Assembly: GCA_030844895.1 (NCBI GenBank)
Contig: CM061229.1
Coordinates: forward strand, 107,940,975-108,004,974
Source: Ambrosia x helenae
Taxonomy: Eukaryota > Streptophyta > Magnoliopsida > Asterales > Asteraceae
Length of the DNA: 64,000 nt
Direction: 5' to 3'
The notes under the pieces were generated by a model. That model was not told the DNA's origin and searched no databases. It saw nothing but the letters and a program-made list of their open reading frames with translations. The position numbers and the translations under genes were made by a program. Position 1 is the stretch's first letter. Each line of letters opens with the position of its first letter. This document shows positions 46,040 through 58,849 of the stretch, piece by piece.

Positions 46040-49000
46040 TTAGGTATCAAACCCAAATGGGTCAAACATCCCAAGTGATTCACAAAGTTCTTCATGTTGT
46101 GAAACACCAAGACCTTTGGTCATTATATCTGCAATTTGTTTTTCAGTTGTTATTTTAACTGTTTTAATAGTCCCTTTTGACACCAACTCTCTAATAAAGA
46201 ACAAATCTATTTCAAAATGTTTTGTTTTGTCAAAAAACACTGGATTTGCAGCTATAGAAATAGCTGCACTATTATCACAAAACATGTTAACAGGAACTTC
46301 AACAACAACCTGTAACTCATTCAATATATTGATTAACCACATTATTTCACAAGCAGTTGTGCACATTGCTCTATACTCAGCCTCTGCTGATGATCGAGCA
46401 ATTGTAGACTGCTTCTTGCTTTTCCAGGAAATAAGTGAAGTTCCAAGAAATATGCAATAACCAGTCACTGATTTTCTAGTGTCAACACACTTAGCCCAGT
46501 CAGAATCAGAATAGGCTGACAAATTAAAGACAGAACTTTGCCTAAACCAGATTCCTTTTCCAGGAGCCTTTTTTAAATACCTTAACAACCTTAATGCTGT
46601 CCTTAAGTGTCCCTCAGTGGGTTTATGCATATACTGACTTAAAAAGTGTACTGCATATGAAATATCTGGTCTTGTATGTGCCAGATAGATCAATTTTCCC
46701 ACTAATTGTTGATAACCAGTAATGTTATTCAACACCTTAGGATGATCAGCACATATGGCTGTTATAGTATGATTAGGTTCCATAGGATTGTTGACTGGTT
46801 TGCATCCTAACATGCCATACTCAGCCAACAAGTCTAGGCAATATTTTCTTTGAGAAAGACACAGGTTATTATCATGAGAAATAACCTCTATTCCCAGAAA
46901 ATACTTTAGTTCTCCTAAATCTTTTATTAAAAACTTATTCCTCAAACAAGTTTTTACATTATTAAGTTCATTGACACAATTACCAGTTAAGACTATATCA
47001 TCAACATAAACAAGTAAAAACACAGTCACAGAATCTGCAATTTTTACAAATAATGAATAATCACACTTACTTTGAACAAAACCTAGTTCACATAATACAC
47101 TAACAAGCTTCTCATTCCACATTCTGGGAGCTTGTTTCAAACCATACAAAGATTTGTTTAATTTACAAACCTTTGTTTCTTTCTCAGAATAATAAGCCTC
47201 AGGTAAACACATATACACATCCTCATATAGATCACCATAGAGAAACGCATTATTAACATCAAGTTGGAACAATTTCCAACCATTCTGAACCGCTATAGCC
47301 ATAACACATTTAACAGTCACAAATTTTACAACAGGTGAGAAGGTTTCCTCAAAATCCACCCCATGTTTTTGACTGTAACCCTTAGCAACCAACCTAGCTT
47401 TAAATCTATCTATTTCACCATTAGATTTATATTTTATCTTGTAAATCCATTTACAACCTACAAGACTTCTATCTTTAGGTAGGTCAACCAGAGTCCAAGT
47501 GTTATTTCTATTTAATGCTTCTATTTCCTCATTCATGGCCTTGATCCAATTAGGATCACTAGAAGCTTCTCTAAAATTCCTAGGTTCTTAACTCTTGTTT
47601 AGAACACTAGCAAAGACTCTATTATTAAAGGACAAATTTGCATAGTTAACCGACTTCTCTATACCAAACTTAACCTTTCCTTCTATTACAAAGTCATCAA
47701 GCTTCCTAGGAAAAACAGAGCTTCTTGAACTTTTCCTTATGGTTTGTGTATTTAGATCATTGCCCTCAGACACACTGTTGTCTCCACTAGGTATCACATG
47801 CTCAGCCCTGTCACTCTTATTGTTTCCATCAGAAACCTGTGGACTTAAAGGTTCACTTAGATTCTGATGTTCAACAGAGGACTGCTGAGACCCATGTGTC
47901 TCTACCTCACTCTTACCTTTACCCCTTCCCTCATCATCGGGCTCTTCAGCCTGATTGAATGTTTCAGTTTCAAAGAAATCAAAAAAGTTTGATGAGTCTA
48001 AATCTATATTATTATAATCATTAAACTTTCCAAAAACAGTTTTATCTTTAAATGGAAATATAGATTCATAAAACTTCACATCCCTTGAAAATGAGATGGT
48101 TTTATTTTCTAAACTATACACCTTATACCCTTTCTTTTCATTTGAATATCCAATAAAAACACATTTTTCAGCCTTTTCTTTTAGTTTATCAGACTCATCT
48201 AAAATTGTTGCAAAACATAAACATCCAAAAAGCTTTAAATGACCTAGGAAGGGTCTAAAACCATATATTAGTTCATAAGGTGTTTTTCCACTCAGCACTG
48301 ATGAAGGAGTCCTATTAATAAGATATGAAGCAGTTAACACACATTCACTCCAGAACTTAACAGGTAAATTACTTTGGAATAATAAAGATCTAGTCACATT
48401 AAGCAGGTGTCTATGCTTTCTCTCAACTATGCCATTTTGTTGTGGGGTATATGAACAAGTAGTTTGATGTACTATTCCTAGTGATTTACAGTAACTTAAC
48501 ATTTGATTGTTTACAAATTCAGTTCCATTATCACTTCGAAAACATTTAACAGATTTGGAAAACTGATTTTTAAGAATATTTACAAACTCTTGAATATGCT
48601 CAAATACTTCTATTTTAGACTTCATTAAGCAAACCCACACTGCTCTAGAATAGTCATCCACAATTGTGAGAAAGTATTTAAACCCCTCCTTACTAGGAAC
48701 CCTATAAGGCCCCCAAACATCTAGGTGAATTAATTCACCTAAACTAGAAGTCTTATGGTCACTTAAAGGAAAGGGTTCTCTATGTTGCTTTGCCTTGTGA
48801 CACACATCACAAGGTAAGTCAACATTCTTTGACACCCTGACACCCAGAACATCCTCAAGTTTTTCTAAGACTATATCAGAGGGATGCCCTAGTCTGCCAT
48901 GCCATAAATCATAATCTTTATTAGTAATTCCTACCTTATTATTCACAAAAGACCCACCACAAAAATACAATCCTTCTAGTTGATTACCAGTCACCAGGAC

Positions 49001-50484
49001 TTTCTTTGTTGATAAGTCCTGGATATAACAGTTATTTTCGTCAAAACCAACATACAAATGATTGTCCTTAACCAATTTATGCACAGAAATGAGATTAACA
49101 CAGTAGGATGGAACCACAAATACATCATGCAAAGTTACTTTGTCATTTAACTTTAATGAACCAATTTTAGTAACTAATGCATTTGTTCCATTTGGATGTT
49201 TAACTTGTATGTTTAAATCAGAAACATCTATATAGTCTGTTAAGTCATGTTCACTAGTAACCATATGTTGGTTAGCCCCTGAGTCTATTATCCAACCCAC
49301 CTTAAGTTTGGTTCCTCCCACATTAAAGCAAAAAATAGGTCTAGCAAACACATTTGCACAGAAAGGAGAGAACAAACTACCTGATACATTGTTACTCTGA
49401 GGAGGATCAACAGACTTGTCTGAAATCAGACTTAAGAGTTTAGCCAATTGATCACTAGTCAAAGAGGTAACAGGAATGTCAGGTTTATCACAGCTAACAT
49501 TGTTAACAACTACCCTTTTCCCTTGCACTCCCCTAGGTTTGGCCCATGGTGGATATCCAATTATTTCAAAACATTTTTCAATTGAATGACCCACTTTATT
49601 ACAATGTGTACACTTTAGACTTGGATTGTAATTTTTAGTTATTCTTTTTGAAAAATCCACAGATTGACTAGCTTTAGACACAAAACCCATTGGTTGACTT
49701 TTCTTAGAAACTGTGCTAGAGTTTCTATGGGATTCCTCCCTAGAAACAATAGCAAAAGCTTCCTTAACAGTTGGTAATGTATCTTTAATCAACAAACTAG
49801 TCCTAACACTTTGATAAACACTGTCCAAACCCATCAGGAATTGCATAAGCTTTATCATACTACTAAAATTATTAAAATCCCTAGCAGCATTACAAGTACA
49901 AGCAGGTAATTGCAAAATCTGATCTAACTGTTTCCACATAATGTTCAGTTTATGATAATACTCAGAGACAGACATACCATTTTGATTAAATGAATTTATC
50001 TTTTGATATAGATCAAACACAACTGAACCATCTACCTTATCATATGTTTCCTTTAATTCAAACCACACATCACAAGCTAATTTAGAAAACACATGTCCCA
50101 TGTATAAATCTTCACTTATAGAGTTAAGTATCCATGTTAATACTATAGAGTTACATCTATCCCACTGTCTAGCAAGCACAGGATCAGATTCAGATTTAAT
50201 ACATGTTTTATCAATGAAACCCCACTTGTTTTTAACCTGAAGTGCCAGTGTTAAACTATTTGCCCAAACCGAGTAATTTTCTGATCCTTTGAGTTTTATA
50301 GAAGTAATTGTTAGATTACTGGAATCTGATGCATGTAAATACAGAGGGTTACTCACATCTAATTTACTTATTAATGTTTCATTACCCCAGCATTCCCATC
50401 ACCACCACCTAGATTAGGACCCAACAGTTGTGGACCAATAGGTTCATCTCCATTAGGTCCTTGTGGTCCAAGATTATCACCCAT
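46040..50484 (-). pseudogene. Copia gag-pol, one stop and one early frameshift
   Basis: The likely start is the ATG at 50484 (MGDNLGPQGPNG). A one-base loss in the run at 50385-50388 takes it out of frame with the main reading frame, which then reads NETLISKLDVSNPLYLHASD. From 50356 to 47588: copia-type gag, CCHC knuckle (CTHCNKVGHSIEKC, residues 249-262 counted from 50356), protease DSGA (358-361), integrase HHCC (WHGRLGH, CDVCHKAK) and catalytic HLDVWGP, RSDNGTEF and GIVERKH. An in-frame TAA (47588-47590) precedes EPRNFREASSDPNW. RT (LLVYVDDIVLTGN) and RNase H (SDSDWA, SSAEAEYRAM) continue in the same frame to 46040. Domain order is Ty1/copia. Apart from these two lesions the frame is intact. 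Confidence 0.93.
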
Positions 50485-51070
50485 ATTACAAAGCACAGAA
50501 CAACTAAGCTAATCAGTAACACAGATAAACCAATCAACAATCACTTAACCAAACACACTAATCAGAACAGATAAGCAGCAATTATCAACACACCTTCAAG
50601 AACCACTAAACACACAGATTTCAGAAAAACACAATTAAATGAACACCAAATTAGACACACACAGGCGAAGCCTCGCTGGTGATCCAGATAGCCGGTTTCT
50701 CAAGGATACCGACCCAGGTCCTCACGAGGGAGCCCCTAGACCTAGACCGATCCTAAAGCTAAACAGGGATCTCAGCCCTGAATCTTTTGACTCCTTAAGA
50801 CAAACTCTATAACAACAATAATAAAGAAAACAGGAACAATCTCACCAAATTAACCCAAGTTAGGGTTTCCAAACAACTCGTAGTGTCAACCTTCAAGGGT
50901 TGATCACCAGAGAGCAAAGAAGATTTGCACTCCCTTGAGTCAAGATCTAAGCAACCAGAGCTTCAACAGATCAGATCACCAATCACCACAGCGGAATACC
51001 AATCCCAGAGATCTACAATGATCAAGAACAAACTTGATCAACCAGTATCAGATCTCAGTCTAACCCTAGA

Positions 51071-51082
51071 GCTCTGATACCA
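51071..51082 (-). other. Copia primer-binding site
   Basis: On the minus strand TGGTATCAGAGC follows the 5' LTR end directly, matching initiator tRNA-Met. Confidence 0.9.
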
Positions 51083-51691
51083 TGTCAAAACATGATATCA
51101 GAAATAACCTTTTATTGAATAAACTCAAACCAAAAGATTACAACCCTAAACTGGAAATTACAACTGTTTATAAAGAACAAAATAAAGATTTCTAAACAAT
51201 AACTACTCTCTCAAATCTGGTATGTAACTGGACTCACACAAGCAACAGATTCGAGATGAATCTGTTGATAATCCTCACAAACCCTAGATTTTAGACTGAA
51301 CAACAATATGAACGAGAGAGACTAAAGAGACAACTGAGAGAAATAACAATCTATTTATATCAAAGGTCGATCCGTGTGAGCTAAATGAGAGCCGTTGATG
51401 AAATGTACGAATAGATCCTGATCGTTGATAAGAAACACACATTGACCAACTGCTGACCACTCATTTCTATTGAAGCCATTAGTTTTATAAGTCTTTAACT
51501 TGAAATACCCGGTCCATCTACATGCAGCCCATCAGTCCATCTACAAGCAGCCCATCTACATCACTTTAGCCCATAAACTCTAATCCACTGATCCATAACC
51601 TGAAACACCTTATGCAAAATATTATAGATTTAAACTAAACAAAAATATTTAAATGTTTAAGTTTGAATTATTATTGTTATAACTTTTAACA
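51083..51691 (-). mobile_element. Copia 5' LTR (609 bp)
   Basis: TG..CA termini, followed on the plus strand by TSD AATTA (51692-51696). A TATAAATA on the minus strand (51352-51359) is a candidate promoter element. Near identity with the other LTR indicates a recent insertion. Confidence 0.95.
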
Positions 51692-52005
51692 AATTACTAT
51701 TTGCGTCCCTGTGTTATAGTGGTTTTAACTACTTGAATCCAAAGTTGAAAACTTTAACTACTTGCGTCCCTAAACTGAAATTAACTAACATATTGAGTCC
51801 AAATTTCTAACTCTGTTAACTAAAACCACCATAACACAGGGACGCAAATAGTTAACAGAGATAGAAATTTGGACTCAAGGTGTCAGTTAATTTCAGTTTA
51901 AGGACGCAAGTAGATAAAGTTTTCAACTTTGGATTCAAGTAGTTAAAACCACTATAACACAGGGACGCAAATAGTAATTCTCTCTAGAATATTTCTAGAT
52001 AAATG
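51692..52005. repeat. Inverted-repeat MITE interrupted by the copia element
   Basis: The left arm TTACTATTTGCGTCCCTGTG...ACTTGAATCCAAAGTTG...ACTTGCGTCC pairs with a right arm ending CACAGGGACGCAAATAGTAA. The copia TSD lies in the outer end of the left arm: the flank GAGAGAATTA at 45385-45394 continues the inverted repeat of TAATTCTCTC at 51975-51985. A related single arm occurs at about 56640-56770. Confidence 0.75.
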
Positions 52006-55000
52006 AGACGGCTTCGCTTAACAAAGTGTAACTTGTCATCAATTCAATTCGTACTTCATCAAGGGGTATAATCGCGCGAATCATTTGTCAGATATACGTT
52101 TACATTTTACCCATGTTTATTTCGACTTCATCTCCATGTTTCGGAATTATCCATCATTCACTCAACTTGTTGGTTCACCCATGCATTCTAGGCCATTTCA
52201 ATCAAGATTTCCATCAAAGAGCTAATTTGAAATTACTGCCCATATTTAAATTACCATTTACAAGGACCAACATGTCTATTGCGCGCTTTAACATGAGGTA
52301 ACAGACACTAGGGAGAATGTGTGGATTGTAAAGAGTCTGAAATAAATGATTGAGAGATAAAAACAAATCCCCACCTTACATCAAATTTTTGTTGTATTTG
52401 CTTTTAACCTTGAGGTTCCCATTGTACCCTTGATCTCATTGAGAATTCAAGGGAATATCCAAGGAGTTTATGGTAAAATAATATTGACAGGATATGGACA
52501 GTGCCCTTAACTTACGGACGGCGTCCCATATGGACGGTGCCTGATTTAACACCAACAATAAAGTAGTACTAGTGGTAGCTAGTAGATCACAAACATTCTA
52601 CCTCTTTGGTTAAAAACTATTTAGGGCATACAAGTTAATTAATGGATTGGTGGATTAATTAGTTTTAATATATGTTAAAGAGCATACACAATGTTACTAT
52701 GTCACAAAGGTCCAAATTTGAGGACCACCCACGACGGGCCAATGTTGCGTTGTGGAGTGAACTCCGGCACATCCAAAAGATATCAAATATATATATATAA
52801 CTTTAATATCTTTTTTGAACAGCTAAATTTTTATCACCAATGGGATATGAACCCTCACCACTTGAAAGACAAAGTCTTATCCAACATATCGATACCATTA
52901 GGTCGAAGGCCCTTTGGTATAACTTTAATATTTTTAATGGTGGTTTGTGGAAGTTTGGTGTTGGAGGAAAAATGAAGGTTTTTCGAGATGTTTGATTTAT
53001 GATGTATCATGGTGAGGTGGAAGTTCGTACCAACCAGCATATTATGGATGCTCTAATGCAGAGAAAGAACCTTACGATAACACCTGCGACTATAAAGTTT
53101 TGTTTCGTCACCATAAAAGGAATAGAACACACACGATGTTTAAGATTATGGAACGGCATGAACACTATAATATATAACATAATAATTAATATAATCCCCA
53201 TATATAGGAGTAGATTGAAATATTTATATATATGTGCTATAGGGACGTTGTAGTGCATGATTATTAGGGTCTACTAACGAGTACGCATGGGTGAAGTGAG
53301 CACCAAAGGTTTTCCATCCTCTTGCTCGAGCTGTCAATTCAAGAGGAAAGTATTCAATTCAGAGAGACTTTTATAATATAGTTTCAGGTGGTAATATATA
53401 TGGTATTATGATTATGGAAGGCTACTTGTGGATATGGTTACTTTTAACCCCATTTGTGCACCCCACTCGAGTGAGAGGGCACACGCTTTCCACACGACAA
53501 TTATGTGCTTCGGCCACCTCTTAAGTCTTATCCTTTGTCTACTACCTTCGTCACACCAACTTTTCTTTTCCTGTTCAACTTGTAACCAAAACAAGGATAA
53601 TGATACATAAATTCTTATTTAATTTCCTTCTAATGGTTATCTCTAACAGTAAGTTTTATTAGGACTTAGGATGATAAGGGTGGAAGGAATGGGTGAAAGA
53701 GGAAGCCGGGTGATGCGGACACCCCTTGGTACCGCCATAAACATCGTCAAGTGAGGGTGCCATCCCGAAGACTAGGCCGCTTAATTTCTTCGTTTTGAAA
53801 GTTAATATAGCCGTTGAACAGATATACGAATATGTTTAGAATTTTACTTTTTTTGTTGATCAATTCTATGAGTATAATACAAAAACATAATAAAGTAAAT
53901 CATATATATAATACAGATATATATCTCCATCACATAAAGAACAGTTAAATCAATAGAGGTGTTTAGGTCATTGATCATTTATTAGATAAACGATTATAAG
54001 GATCATTTATTTGAATATATAAATATAGGGTCAAGTTATTCTATACGGTGTAACAAAAATAAGAATAGTGAGAATGATACAAAAAAACACAATAGATCAC
54101 GAAATATAACACAATGATCCACTAAATATAAAATAATGTCGAAAAATATAACATAATGCTGAAGAAAAAAGACACAATGATGAAAATAAGAAAAAAAAAC
54201 ACAATGATATAACGTAAAAATTGTAAAAAATATAAGCTAAAAATCAAAAAAAGCAAAAACCTAAAAACTAAGATCGTAGGGTTCGATGAGACGGTTTCAA
54301 TACCGCTTAAGTGAGTTCAATCAAAGTCCATTTGATACATTTCCTACGACTTTCTATTTTTCATTCACTATATAGTTGATATTAACCCTATAAATATATT
54401 CTTACATTTGTTACTAAAAATCTTCTACTATACATACCAACTCAGATCTTCATATTTTTCACACTAATCTTTACTTATACTCTTCAATTATTTGACAAAA
54501 TCAGGCCCAATTCTAGCAACTTTCTCAATTTTCACAATCTCCATATAGTGTCTTCCATCTCTCACATCTCTCACATCATCAAACAAACTTTGACTCATTG
54601 TATTACCAAAACTCAAACCTAGCCTACCCTTAACCCCAAATGCAAGAATATGTGTTGGCGTTGAATGAAGTGCTAGCACAAAAGCGTGAAATAGCACAAC
54701 GTTAGGGATAAGTCATAAGAGTAAAATGTAACTTTTCTTATTGTTTTTACTATGATATTATATTGTAATTTTTTTTTGTAAAAGAAAGTATTATTTTATT
54801 TACAAATTTACACTAAAATTAATTTAAATCCTTATATTTTTTTATCAATTTTAGTTAAATTGTTTTTAAAATGGTTTAGGATTGAAAGGGTGAGAAAGAT
54901 GCATCGCAAGGGTTTAGGATGCATATTGAGTAGATGAAAAAGTTGATGTGGATGAGGGAAGGCTTAACGATGGAAGATTAGATGCATTCCCAACCGTAAG

Positions 55001-55756
55001 CTACGTAAAGCAATTACCTTTATACAAAAGCCAATCATATTTGCTGGATGTGGAATGTCGATAGGCGATGGTGTTGGTGACATGGCGGTTCGAGTTCTGC
55101 ATTTGCAGCTGTCGAGTTCTGATCAGCCGTGCCCTTATGAAACTTGAATAGTGGAAATTGGATATGAATTATCGCCTTTTGTTTTTGCCGCTATTAAGAA
55201 TTTTTGAATTTAGATTAAAGTGTTTATCATGTTTACTATTTTAAGTGGGCTAATTGGACTATATGCTTTAGATGTGTTAAAAATGTTACTAGTTTAATTA
55301 TTGAAAAGGTTATCAATTAAGCTTAAAAATGTCATTGACAACTATGCATATGTTACAAAAAAAATCAAAAAAAATTGGACCACGAGATAATTGGCACTAT
55401 GCGGTCACCCACCAACACATTCCACACCCAGCATTGATTGTTTCATTCAGTAGGCATTGAATATTTCATTCCTTATCATGTGTGCTGATGAAAGAAAAAA
55501 ATTCAAGCTTTCATATCAAGTAGCTTAGATACCCCTCACCCATTACCACATATGGTATAAGTATTTTTATTTTTACTTTGATAAGCAATGATCTTGTTCT
55601 CAATTAGCCAAAGATATGGTTTATGTTGATGTCTCTTCTAAAATGATTCACATTATGACTATATTTAGCCTGTGGACCAAGTAGATTGCATACACTTTGT
55701 TTTATGGCTTCCAAAACTTGAAAATCCACTAGACAAAACAAGTTGTATTATACCTC

Positions 55757-55757
<1 letters not shown>
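52006..55757. other. Intergenic, no gene
   Basis: Only short chance ORFs. At 54060-54230 ACACAATGAT/AACATAATG words recur, as in decayed low-complexity repeats. Between 53640 and 55000 I suspected a Harbinger-like element but could not define its ends. Confidence 0.5.

Positions 55758-55758
<1 letters not shown>

Positions 55759-55802
<44 letters not shown>
55759..55802. repeat. (CT)n microsatellite
   Basis: An uninterrupted CT run of about 44 bp. Confidence 0.95.
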
Positions 55803-55809
<7 letters not shown>

Positions 55810-57080
55810 GTTAAGCATCTTCCAATATTCCAATTCTTACGTGATTATTTTTTTACCAAAATCGAACCATCATGTGTGAAAGATATATTGGTTCAATAAA
55901 TTGCTACTTCAACATGCATGTGTTTGATTTTGATCATTTTTTATGGACGTAATATAATATTTCTATAAAACAAAGATTAACGTATACATGTATAACTAGT
56001 AGAGGGTCATCATCCATATTTTCTGAGATTTGTTGAAAGAAGATTATAAGCCGATAATCACTAGCCAAAATTGCATAAAATATTATCAAGAGATGTTTTA
56101 GGAATTATATTTTTCTAAAGATGCGTTGCTACATATCTGCTTACGTACTACATTAAAGTCTTGATCCACTAAGATCATGGATAATAAAGCTATTTTGTTT
56201 GCTTCAAGCAAATTATGTTTTTCCATTTATGAATATTTAACCCAAATAATACCTTCTAGTACTTTCTGGGATGACATATTTGTCATTGTTATTATTATGT
56301 GGAAGTGGGTCTTTCTTAGATTAGGATATCTTTTGATAAATGATAAAGCTTAGCCGAAAACTCATTCTAGAAAATGAAAATATTATCTAAAACCTAAAGA
56401 TGTCATTAAAAAACAGGAAACTTTTAGCACTGAAAAATCAAACAGAAGTCCTGGCCTCGGTATAAAATGGGAATGGTCAGCAATGCATTGATGATACCCC
56501 GTTAAAAAATAAAGGATTTTCTTCAGTCGGCTTAAAGAGGGATCATCTACAGATGGTATTACTGAAGATCTTCACAGATTACGGACGACACGTTTAATGA
56601 CGGATCACTTACAAGCAATGGGCATCTGAAAAGTAGAGTTAATTACTATTTGTGTCCATATGTGTATAATGTTTTAACTACGTGAATCGAAAGTTCAAAA
56701 GTTTAACTACTATCAATAACTATTTGAGTCCAAATTTGTAACTCCGTTAACCAAATATGTTAAATTTGTATGAAATGACAAAAGTGACCCACAAATGAAA
56801 TACAAAAAAAGAACTTATTTAAATCGAACTCAAGCCCTCTCTCTCCCTCTGGTACGTCTCCTCTCTCTCTCTCTCATCTCTCTCTCCCTCTCTTATATAT
56901 CCCTCTACAACATTCTGCAACCCTGTTTCTTCTCCTTTCTTTTCGTCAAGACGGTTCACGATGCTGGTGCCCCCATTAATAAAATACAAAATAAAAAAGA
57001 ACTTATTTATACCTCCTTGCTTCTTTACCTCTCTCTCCCTATCTCCGTCCCTCCCCCCTCCTCTCCCTCTCTCTCTCCCA

Positions 57081-57111
<31 letters not shown>

Positions 57112-57262
57112 CACACACACTACTCCCTTCTTATCTCTACTCTCTCTAACCCCACCAACAGCTTTCCAAAAACATAATTTCACAAACCTCTGCCACCCAC
57201 CGTCACCCAGCTCTTCAATCTCTGAATCAAACCCCAAAATCACCAACCACTTTCCAAATCCC
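55803..57262. other. Intergenic with a MITE fragment and CT/TA/CA repeats
   Basis: Positions 56640-56770 resemble one arm of the MITE at 51692 (TACTATTTGTGTCC, TTTAACTAC.TGAATC). CT-rich tracts fill 56835-56895 and 57030-57095, followed by TA and CA repeats to about 57120. Overlapping ORFs there are composed of Ser/Leu/Tyr runs and are artefacts of the repeats. Confidence 0.6.
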
Positions 57263-57265
57263 TAA

Positions 57266-58016
57266 GAGCATTCATATATTCTTCACCTAGCTTAATATAA
57301 TCAAAAATCATATTTTTCAAAATTGATATCTCATTTTAAAAACACCTCACATCTCATCCATCAATTTTATCTATATTTTACTCACAAACACTTATTTTAT
57401 TATATTTCTCGTTTTTATACACTAACATAATTTGATTGTTTTATATATATATGGGAAGGTTATCTTGAGAACACTAAATATCGCGAGAACCGTGAGAACA
57501 AATGAGAAAACCAATCAAAAACATTTTTTTCAATACAAACCTAATTATAATCAAAACACAACATTAAAAAACAAATTTTCTTTCTAAATAATTCATCGTT
57601 TCTTGCAAAAACACTTTCAAATTAACTTTTTACACATGTGTAAATGAAACAGTTTACACATGTACAAATAGTAAATTTACACATGTGTAAAAACAATTTA
57701 TTTCCGTATACGGTTAAATTTTTATGCGTAAATTGTGTTTTTGGGATTGTATTTTAGTAATAAAGATAAGTGTAAAAAGAAATTTTTGATTTGAATGGTT
57801 TTAGATGGCGTTCTCGCGGTTCGCACGAAATATAGGTGTTCTCAAATTAACTTTCCCCTATATATATATATATATATATATGAAAAGCTAGTGTAGCAGT
57901 TTTTTATAACTTAGGGTTGATGTATAGAAATGATGGATGGGATGTAGTGGATTTTTAGGATGTTTTCTTTAATTTTATAGATAGTGCAGTGTTTGGTGGA
58001 TGGGATGTAAATGCTC
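57266..58016. mobile_element. Tourist/Harbinger-like MITE, TSD TAA
   Basis: Termini GAGCATTCATATATTC and, reverse complemented, GAGCATTTACATCCC, flanked by TAA on both sides (57263-57265, 58017-58019). TAA/TTA targets and the GAGCATT terminus are typical of plant Harbinger-derived MITEs. A second MITE interrupts it. Confidence 0.75.
57453..57858. mobile_element. MITE nested in the Tourist-like element
   Basis: The inverted ends are GGGAAGGTTATCTTGAGAAC and GGGGAAAGTTAATTTGAGAA, with GAACCG.GAGAAC further in. It is flanked on both sides by TATATATA, so it entered a TA repeat or duplicated TA. Interior AT-rich with ACACATGTGTAA words. No ORF. Confidence 0.75.
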
Positions 58017-58019
58017 TAA

Positions 58020-58849
58020 TTTCATACACATCTTCATCGCTATAAGAAGACACCAGTCGCTACTGCAACCAAAACCTCCAACAACCCAATCTACGCTTGT
58101 TATCGCCGCCTCATCAAAATCTTTTCAAAATTATTCATATTGCCAAAGAGAAAATCCTCCAACAAAAAAGGTTATAAAGTTCTTAAGATAATCTCAGTGA
58201 ATCAGTGATGACCAAAAACGTCAATTGTGGTGGTGGTGTTGGGTTTAAGGCGATGGTGATAGTAGCAAGTGGTGGCGGTGGTGGTTCAATTGAGGTGGGT
58301 GTGGCGGTAAATGATGGTAGTTCAGTTAAGGTGGGTGGTTGTGTTGGTGTGTTTGACCAATATCGATTTTTAGAATGTTGTTTGGGTGATTGCAGGTATT
58401 AGGGGTGGTCGTGAGTGGTGGTGATAGAAATATTTTTGGTCAGGCAATAGAGAGAAGAAGAGGATAGAGTTTGTGTGTATGTATAAATGTGTGTGTATAT
58501 ATATATGCCCTAATATATATATAAATGATTAAAAGAAAATAAATATACAAAAGTAGCGGATGAAATAATAAAATAAAAAAATATATATAAAGTAACCAAT
58601 AGGTCCCTAGTTTAACTGAACTTTTTTAGATGGAGTTAGCAAAATGAAAAAAAAAAAAAAAAAAAATGTTAAGGACACATATGAGAAAAAAAACAACTTT
58701 TGGATTGAAGAAAGCAAATCTAGCCAAACCACATACATATTAGTTTGTGCTTGGGTGGAGGGTTTGGCTTACTAGCATTATACTGAAACATCCACTTCTC
58801 ACATATACTAGCACTTACAAGTTATATAAAAATGTATTAATTTAGAATA
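58020..58849. other. Intergenic, no gene
   Basis: GGT-rich wording at 58220-58340 gives chance Gly/Val ORFs. A poly-A run lies near 58648-58668. Confidence 0.5.

Noticed and set aside
52691..53253. Short ORFs on both strands
   Set aside because: No family resemblance, low complexity around them, and no splice structure.
53640..55000. Possible Harbinger-like element
   Set aside because: CTAACAGTAAG near 53645 and CCCAACCGTAAGC near 54993 hinted at termini, but they are not a clean inverted pair and no TSD was found.
56795..57265. 156-codon plus-strand ORF
   Set aside because: Made of CT, TA and CA repeats giving Ser/Leu/Tyr runs; no domain and no splice or promoter context.
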